Positions 57,532 to 64,000 of a stretch of 64,000 bases of DNA are shown piece after piece. The translations under genes were made by a program, and so were the position numbers. Where the stretch lies: assembly GCA_024663395.1 (NCBI GenBank), contig JANFAH010000012.1:496001-560000 (forward strand), given 5' to 3'. The notes beneath the pieces are model-generated. The model saw only the letters and a program-made list of their open reading frames with translations. It had not been told where the DNA came from and ran no database searches. The DNA is from Pisolithus tinctorius (Eukaryota; Basidiomycota; Agaricomycetes; Boletales; Pisolithaceae). Within the stretch, counting starts at the first letter, position 1. The number at the start of each line of letters is the position of its first letter.

Positions 57532-58802
57532 GTAGGGTTACATACTGTAGTATATGCCGATTGATTATCACTGTCAGCAGCCTGGCACAGATTATGGCTC
57601 TGACTAAAATTTGGCATGTGCTGTTAGACTCTAGCGAGCCAACATGTGTTGGTAATGCTTGGCAATGCTCTACACCAGTTTCCGAACTGGCTCTTAGGGG
57701 GTGGTGATGCAAGTCAGATCTTGGTGGAGACATCTCTAGATCCAAAGATGGCATGACAGATGGATGGTGTTTCCAGATAGGGAAGTATTAATTCCAGAAT
57801 TGAAGGGCATGAGTCAGGCATCAAAGGGGGCTAGGGTGTTGGGGGTCTGTGTGGCAATGGGAGCATAAGTGATCATGTTTCCCACCCTTTCATCCCCTCA
57901 GCGAAGTTAACAAAAACTTCATGAATGGGGCTCTGATGGAGGAGGAGGAGAAGGGGGGATGTCTTCTGCTAGATCTTGCAGTAAGAAGGCAAGATGCACA
58001 TCATACTCATCATGAATGCAATCAGGGAGGCTGGAGAACAGTAGATTATGCTGCAGCTGTCACAATGCAGGAAGAATGACAGATGAGATTGGAATAAAGA
58101 TGGTGCAGGGAGCAGGGAGGAATGATCCATATGCTTCATCAACTGGGGAGACTGAAACAACCACATAAGACCTTCCTAACTGAGTGACAGACCTGAGGTG
58201 ACCAAAGAACATCCTTCTGGAAGTCATACTGACAAGGAGAACATGCTGACCAAGCTGCATGGGATGAGATGGGGCTGACAATGATGGGATGAACCAGGGG
58301 GCTTCAGGACAGAAGCTGGTGGGAACACCTGGCAGATATATGTAGCCACTGTCTCTGGCAAATGAGACAAGTGAGATGATTGACAAAGAGGTGGCCATGA
58401 TTGATGGACTTAGTGAAATGAGCATCTGATGGATGGAGTGCTGTAGAAATGTGTAGGGTGCAAGGATCCTCTCCAAACCTGGAAGGCAGAATTGCATGGC
58501 TGAGCACTTTAAGCAAGTGTGAGAACAGAGTTGATATCTTTGGAAATGGTGGAGATATGATGAAAACTGGAATGCCATACATGGGCACTAAAAACTTTCA
58601 ATGTGTGCTTAACTTGCTTCCTCTTTTCTCTTTAGCACTAACAACTTGTCCTTGTGCGAAGGATGACTGCTCACATCCAGCAGTCTTTCTACACATTAGG
58701 CCTTTGGTCTTCATCTGCATGGCATGGGCATTGCATGCAACTTGTCAATGAGTTAGGCAGAGTCAGCTGTAACCATGTCCACAACACCTTTGGTGTGTGA
58801 CA

Positions 58803-59917
58803 GCAGGCTCCTGTCAAGAAGACAGGACAAGGCTCTGGAAGTAATTACATGCCAGTATGCTCTATCCATCTTCATAGTATTACATGATTTACACTAACCC
58901 CAGCAGCAGCCCACTGCAAAGGTCATACCAGGTGCACCACAAAAATGTCTTTCCCAGTCATTCATCATCATGAATGCAGTAGCATCCTCCAAGTCTCATC
59001 AGGCCCCCTCCAATCTGGACTTACCTGCAGGATCTCAATGCATCTTCATCACACAATTTGTACCCATCCTGTGGAAATATATTGGCACAAGAGAGAACCC
59101 TTGGATTACAGATGCACTGATTGAGCCCATTCAGGTGCTTTGGTACACTCTCATGGTAGACTGGCCACACAAGTTCTCTGATGAGAATGATCTCATCTAC
59201 TGTCTTGTAAGTCCTGCATCCTTAGATGGCTATCACTAATACTTCATGAATGTGATAGTGCATGCAAAAGATATATGACTGGTGTAAGGCACTTGGAAAA
59301 GCCATGTTAGAAGCCATGGAAGCTCTCTGGGCCTCAGACAAGAAGTACTTTGACCTGGAGGGCCATAAAGCATATGTTGAGTATGCACTAGGTCCTAGAC
59401 TTCCTTTCCTTTATGGGAAAATTGACTGTTATGAGAATGACATTGTTCTGGTAGGTGGCATTGAACTTCATGGTTTATAAGCTGCTGAGGATGTCTCCTG
59501 GGGTCTGTAGATGTTGAAGGCATTCCTTACTCCTCTCATACTACAGACATTTGCAGCCCACTTGTCTCTCCTTGCTCCTATTGAAGGCAATTCCAAGCTA
59601 TACACTGCATTCACTAACAACAACCCATGCAGCATGCTCATCCTCACAGTCACTATTGTGTGCTCAAATCAAATATCAAGAGTTCAAGATCGCTGACTCT
59701 GCATTCAAAGGTCAAGTGTGCATTACATATGTATTGTACTGGTGAAAAGGATGTGGCTACGAAGAAATCTGAGCTGAGCTTCTTGGACACTCATTGGGGG
59801 ACCAAGATGCTTTATTATATTGAATCCATCAAGAGGATCAAGAAGAGGAAATATGTGGAAATCCTTGCAGAGGCCCAGCAGTACCATGGTTTGCACTGTT
59901 GCACCACTGGAAGCTGA
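58803..59917 (+). pseudogene. uncharacterised basidiomycete ORF (possibly DUF6532-like)
   Basis: Pieces from 58970: LDLPAGSQCIFITQFVPILW, KYIGTRENPWITDALIEPIQ; then 59262-59480 MLEAMEALWASDKKYFDLEG and AYVEYALGPRLPFLYGKID; then FLTPLILQTFAAHLSLLAPI (about 59520-59590) and KSELSFLDTHWG...YIESIKRIKKRKYVEI (about 59766-59865). The order is that of an expanded fungal family I associate, without certainty, with DUF6532. Stops and frameshifts break it. It follows the end of TG...CA copy 4. Confidence 0.45.
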
Positions 59918-60718
59918 GCAAGTGCAGCCACCCCAGATGCAGGATACCAAGATGACTGCATGCAGATTGTGGTGTCATCTGACATCAAGCCCTCAGAGGT
60001 ATGCTTTCTTTCCTTGATGCCAGTAGGTCCTGGAATCAATGCTGGACTAATTCATTTGTGAATCATAGGACAAAGAGTAATTACCATGCTGAAGTAGATT
60101 ACCTGTGGTAGAGTGTGGTCTTTGAAGATTAAAATAAATATCATCTGGTTGTTCTGATGCATTGATTGGAACTGTTGCTATGTACACACAGTCTGACCTG
60201 ATTGTCTGATCTAAGAACCTGGAGAGGGTATGGTAGCCAGTCTGACAAAGAATGTATTCAAGTCTGGTATTGTCTGCCAAATGATCTGACTAGGACAGAT
60301 GTATAGACTACACCACCATCTGTAACAGTCTGAACAACCTGTAGACAGGTAAATCTGTCTGAGGCAGAAAGGTACATGCATGACTTCATACATTTATCCG
60401 TCATGACTGAGATGGCTGCCTCCCCTGAAAGTATCTGTGATATCTGTGGCCAGATGTCTCAGGGACTTGACAATTTGCTGATGCATGTCCCACAGTGGGT
60501 CCCTATACGGTCCATATTGTCATCCCCACCTATTTGTACAGATGATGGTGAAGAGGAGGCCAATGAAGACCTTGACGATGATCATGGGGATGATTTGGAG
60601 GAGCAATGTGAGGCATTGCAGCATATCCTAAGTGTTACTACAGACACATAAGTAGATAAATTACTTAAATGTCCTTGCATCAGTTGACTTTGGCAAGAAC
60701 ATGGGATTTCATGTGACA
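59918..60718 (+). other. small acidic ORF (60376-60651) in otherwise empty DNA
   Basis: The frame MHDFIHLSVMTEMAASPESI... contains CDICGQMSQGLDNLLMHVPQ and ends in an Asp/Glu-rich tract. The context could be the C-terminal exon of the preceding gene. No domain recognised. Confidence 0.25.
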
Positions 60719-61147
60719 GGGCACTAGCTATGTATGAATACTACATGTTCATGAAAGTCTGATGTTTGTATGTTGTGTAGTTGTTAAGTTATTTGAGGTT
60801 GCTGTCAACAACAGTGACAAGAGGTGTCAGGGATGACCTGTCATGTGGGAAGTACAGGTAGGCATTGATGACAAATCCCAGTGTGACACAGCACTGCTCT
60901 GGCAGCTTAGCACTTAGTATCCAGTGGTAATTAATAATATGTTACAGAACACTAACTAAACATGAGTACTATATGGCCATGAAAGTCCAACATTTGTGTG
61001 TTGTGTAGTTGTTGAGATATGCGAGCTCACTGTCAATGATGGTGACAAGAAAGGTGTCAGGGATGATGCATCATGTGCATGGGAAGTACCAGTGGTGTGT
61101 TGATGACAAATCCTAGTGTGATGTGGCACAGCTCTGGTAGCTTAGTA
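60719..61147. repeat. two-copy tandem duplication (~233 bp)
   Basis: 60719-60912 and 60952-61147 share CATGAAAGTC, GTTGTGTAGTTGTT, GTCAGGGATGA and GATGACAAATCC in order, about 233 bases apart. Confidence 0.7.
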
Positions 61148-61406
61148 CATACAGTCATTTACCAGCACTTGAACCACCAAGTTTTTGGTTGCCTCTGTAT
61201 TCACAGCAACAATGTTTTATTAAGATCAGCTGGTAGGATGACTTCAGTATACACTTGAGCATATAGTATAAAGAAAATGAAAGAAAATTTGAATACTGTA
61301 TTTTTGTGATTAGCTTGCACAAGAATTGATGACTTATCATGGATGCTGCACCACTTGAACCATCACCAAAACAGGTACATCAGTGACCAAGCAACACCAA
61401 GCAGCA

Positions 61407-63919
61407 TTATCTTAGTGATATCACACTCTCACTGTCACTCTCAGTGCCCTCGACACTCTGCTCATCCTCACTGCCAGTGACCTCCCCATTTCCCTTGCTT
61501 CCCTTGTTACCTTCACCTCACATGGGTCCTGGCTTTGGAGCCTGTGACTCCAGCTTTCCTAGCTTTGGCTTTGCCCACCCCACCCACCTTTGCTCCTGTT
61601 TTTCAAGATTGCTTTCCTCCTTCCACAAGCACATTGCCTCCCAGTAAGCTTCTCTGCATGCCATATTCCGGGTCTTCCATAAATCTTCCACTTTCTTCCA
61701 CTCTGTCAACACACCAGATTGTTCTTCCTTTTGTTTACGATGATCTTCATGTGCTGCATTTGCTGCATCAGAAGCCTTCTGATGCTCAACCACACAGTTA
61801 TAAAATTCATCACCTGTGAGTAATCTCAGCAGTCCATCACTGTTTAGCTGACCCTTCTTCCTTCTCTTCTGTTTTTCCTCCCATGCTGCCAGCTGACCTG
61901 ACAGATGACCACAAAACATTGACTGCAAAACAACAGTTGACTGCATTCCAATGAGTGTATTCTTTGATGTGAACTCTCACTCATAGGATTCATGTAATGC
62001 CATTTGGTAAGCTTTCTCTTTCTCGTTTGCTGGTTCTTCATCTAGCAGGGGGTGTGTGCATTTGTGCCATGTTGGGGAGATTTGGGATGGTGTGAATGGT
62101 GGGAGGTGATGGGATGAGGTGAGTGAGGTATCAGCCATGAGAAATGAGGCTGATGTAGATGCAAGTGATTCAACAGCATCTTTTGCTGCTGTGTGCCAAA
62201 GTGGCCAATGCTGCCATTTCAAGGTGCTGTCACAACTTGAGCCAATGAATGGATTGTCATTGCTGCCCTGGCCAGAGGGTTGACTCATGTGGGGAGTATG
62301 TGATGGACCTGGCACAGTACTTGATGGAAATGGGGTGTGTTGGATATCTTCAGCCTTGTTTTGATACTGATGCATAAGAGATGTGATGACACGAACAGGG
62401 CTTGGCTGTGGAAGTGGCAGCTGACCTTGAGATGATGTCACCAAGCTTGGGGCCATCATCTCTTTGGTAATGATGTTTCAGTCAAGTGGCCAGACCCCAG
62501 TTACCCTGAATGCAGAATGAATGGTTTCAGGGGTGAGTGCTTTGAGACAAGCTCTTTTGTAGATTGTGATGAAGTTATTTTTAGTTATTTTTTGGTGTGT
62601 AGAGCTCTCAAAGTTGTCATGTGCCTCTGTCCAATAGTTCTTCAATGGACTGAAGACAATGACATCAAGGCCCTGATAGATGTGAGTGGCATGTGTGGGA
62701 TAGCACAAAACATGAATATTACATTCCCTGGCATAATTTAGGAACTCCTTTGTGTAATGGGAGTTATGGCCATCAACAAGGAGAAGACAAGCTCATCCAT
62801 GTGCTTTCTCACAGGTTTTGTTGTCAAAGTCTTCAATCCAAAGTCTCCCAATTGCACCATCAGTCCACCCTTTGGGTGAATGAGCAACTCTATAATTATG
62901 TGAGTCCTTAGTATTCTAGTTGGAGGCCTGGCAAAGTGAACTCACAAGGCATTCAGAGTATTGTCTTGATGCCAATTTGTTGAAAATGACTTCCCCTCAT
63001 AGATGATAGTTGGCACAATTGATCCACCATCAGCACAGATGGTCACCATCACAGTGATATTTTCACAATTTCCACCCTGCTGCTGATGTTGCATCTTCCT
63101 TTGTGCAGGACCAATGACATGCTGTCAGCATCCATTCCCAGGCTGGAAGCCAGTCTCATCTGCTGCCCAGATGCAGTCCTCGACAATATTATTATCCTTG
63201 ATGGTGCTCTCAAGTAAGTCACACCATGCTTTGTGGGTGTGCTCATTGACTGCCTGCCCACAAGCAGAATCAAGTGGAGAACTCCAGTATGTGCCCAAGC
63301 GCTCTGAGTGCCGATCAAGGAAATGCCCAGTCCAATTCATTCCAACCCCTGTCTCTGGGAAAGAATTGCCAAGTCATGCTTGTAGGAGGGTGTCAACATG
63401 AAATTTGAGCCTCTTGTGACTGAGCAGGAAGCCTCTTGCTGCAAGGTCAAGGCAATACTCCACAATGCTCTCCTCCTCTTCAGATGTAAGCCAGGAATGA
63501 TTTTCCTCATTTGTGTTGGAACATAAAGTGCCCCTGTGGTACTTGACCACTGTGCGATGTTTTGGCTGATTACATAAGCTGAAATAGCGCACCTACTTGT
63601 AGTATTTTCTACTAGTATTCCCTCAGTAGTTTGTTCACTACTGAGGTAGCCTACAGATCTTTCTACAATTTGCTTGTTGACAGCTTCTTCCACCTTGAAG
63701 TCATCTTGTGAGAGTAACCCTGTCAATGGTAATATGCTTCTTCTTCCTGTTCTTCATCTCTTCTTCTGCCTCATGACAAATTGCTTGCAGACTCCTCCAA
63801 TCTTCCTCTGGCTTCTCTTTGTCATCATTCCACAGCTTCATTGCATATGTGAGACCTTCTTCTTGATCAACAATTGCAGTATGTTGCTTTCTGCACTTGG
63901 ATTTTGCATGGCCAGCCAT
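61407..63919 (-). pseudogene. pogo-like (DDE_1) transposase remnant
   Basis: It starts MAGHAKSKCRKQHTAIVDQE (63919). An HTH/CENP-B-like region contains WLTSEEEESIVEYCLDLAAR and GFLLSHKRLKFHVDTLLQA (about 63374-63510). Then GMNWTGHFLDRHSERLGTYW and the first catalytic Asp in CIWAADETGFQPGNGC (about 63130), GGNCENITVMVTICADGGSI, and CYPTHATHIYQGLDVIVFSP (about 62680) with the distal Asp. Next comes FRVTGVWPLD, MMAPSLVTSSQG and a coiled-coil C-terminus (LAAWEEKQKRRKKGQ..., PKLGKLESQAPKP), ending near 61407. Several frameshifts and stops. The helix-turn-helix and DDE core identify a pogo/Fot1-type transposase; terminal repeats were not found. Confidence 0.8.
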
Positions 63920-64000
63920 AACTTGAGTGGGTTGTAGACTTCGTGCACATTTTTATTTGCCATGATATTTGAGTCCCTACTGACTATTCCATAATAGGGA
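63920..64000. other. 5' flank of the pogo-like gene
   Basis: An earlier ATG at 63961-63963 (-) is possible in another frame. The window ends before any terminal repeat can be tested. Confidence 0.3.

Larger units (their letters stand above)
54335..57693. mobile_element. PIF/Harbinger DNA transposon, TTA TSD
   Basis: Terminal inverted repeats begin GAGCCAGTTC on both sides (about 23 bp with few mismatches, GGTGTA shared further in). TTA flanks both ends (54332-54334 and 57694-57696), and the empty site CACATTAGGGGG is seen at 13790-13805. It carries the two genes of the superfamily: a Myb/SANT-like protein (+) and a DDE transposase (-). CpG-rich inside a CpG-poor host element. Confidence 0.9.
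53559..58802 (-). mobile_element. TG...CA element, copy 4, split by Harbinger
   Basis: Ends TGTGAGTCAAAG (left) and GGTGTGTGACA (right) correspond to copies 1 and 2. Without the Harbinger insertion it is about 1.88 kb. The ORF (about 57919-58588, -) is recognisable (FARDSGYIYLPGVPTSFCPE, VSPVDEAYGSFLP) but frameshifted and has a stop after ISSVILPAL. CpG-poor. Flanks (TCTGG and GCAGG) show no direct TSD. Confidence 0.8.

Noticed and set aside
54335..57693. Host transcription-factor locus (Myb/SANT gene)
   Set aside because: The gene is bounded by Harbinger inverted repeats and a TTA duplication and faces a Harbinger transposase.

Overview
The window looks like nuclear DNA of a basidiomycete fungus, most likely an agaricomycete with a large, repeat-rich genome; I cannot name a genus. 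Four things point there: KDZ transposases with CxC-type cysteine clusters, short GT-AG introns of about 45-60 bp with CTNAC-like branch points, chromodomain Ty3/gypsy elements with a spliced antisense gene, and fungal-type Helitron, Harbinger and pogo-like transposases. Almost no ordinary host gene is visible. The window is a nest of mobile elements in several states of decay, and decay shows mainly as CpG loss and CGA-to-TGA stops.

Layout. 1-558: 3' part of an uncharacterised spliced gene. 958-5205 (-): Helitron replicase remnant without its helicase. 5407-8847 (+): two decayed cellular-looking genes, the second with an F-box-like start and a nucleotidyltransferase-like GS...DLD motif. 9363-11064: near-perfect 1.7 kb palindromic element with a target-site duplication (TSD). 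11807-12955 (+): KDZ-associated CxC5/CxC6 remnant. 13010-14199: a miniature LTR element whose terminal repeats carry a tRNA-like gene, then repeat fragments. 14204-23373 (+): chromovirus copy 1, split by a 1.99 kb TG...CA element that is itself split by a 176 bp tRNA-bearing element. 23374-25186 (-): second copy of the TG...CA element. 25187-27445: two satellite arrays (161 bp and about 130 bp units). 27399-28949 (-): LTR and gag of another gypsy-like element, truncating a Ty1/copia element (28950-33099, -). 33295-34266: third copy of the TG...CA element. 34849-43142 (-): chromovirus copy 2, with a CpG-rich 714 bp solo LTR between its 5' LTR and gag. 43143-45140: decayed zinc-cluster/coiled-coil gene and a degenerate tandem repeat. 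45485-49140 (-): CxC2-KDZ transposase remnant. 49473-53377 (+): gypsy-like gag followed by an unusual tandem exon-intron array. 53559-58802: another copy of the TG...CA element, split by a CpG-rich PIF/Harbinger transposon (54335-57693). 58970-60651 (+): uncharacterised decayed ORFs. 61407-63919 (-): pogo-like DDE_1 transposase remnant.

How the parts relate. Nesting gives a relative order: CpG-poor elements are hosts, and CpG-rich ones (Harbinger, the 42 kb solo LTR, chromovirus copy 1) arrived later or escaped decay. Both chromovirus copies keep the same gag-pol -1 frameshift signal and the same antisense spliced gene encoding a coiled coil plus a Zn(II)2Cys6-spaced cysteine cluster. The copia element and the miniature tRNA-bearing element share a 14-nt primer-binding site complementary to the anticodon arm of initiator tRNA-Met, which suggests that copia-type machinery mobilises the miniature element.

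Limits: all gene models in the decayed elements were read by eye. Introns and ends are approximate unless exact coordinates are argued, and family names rest on recognised motifs, not on searches.
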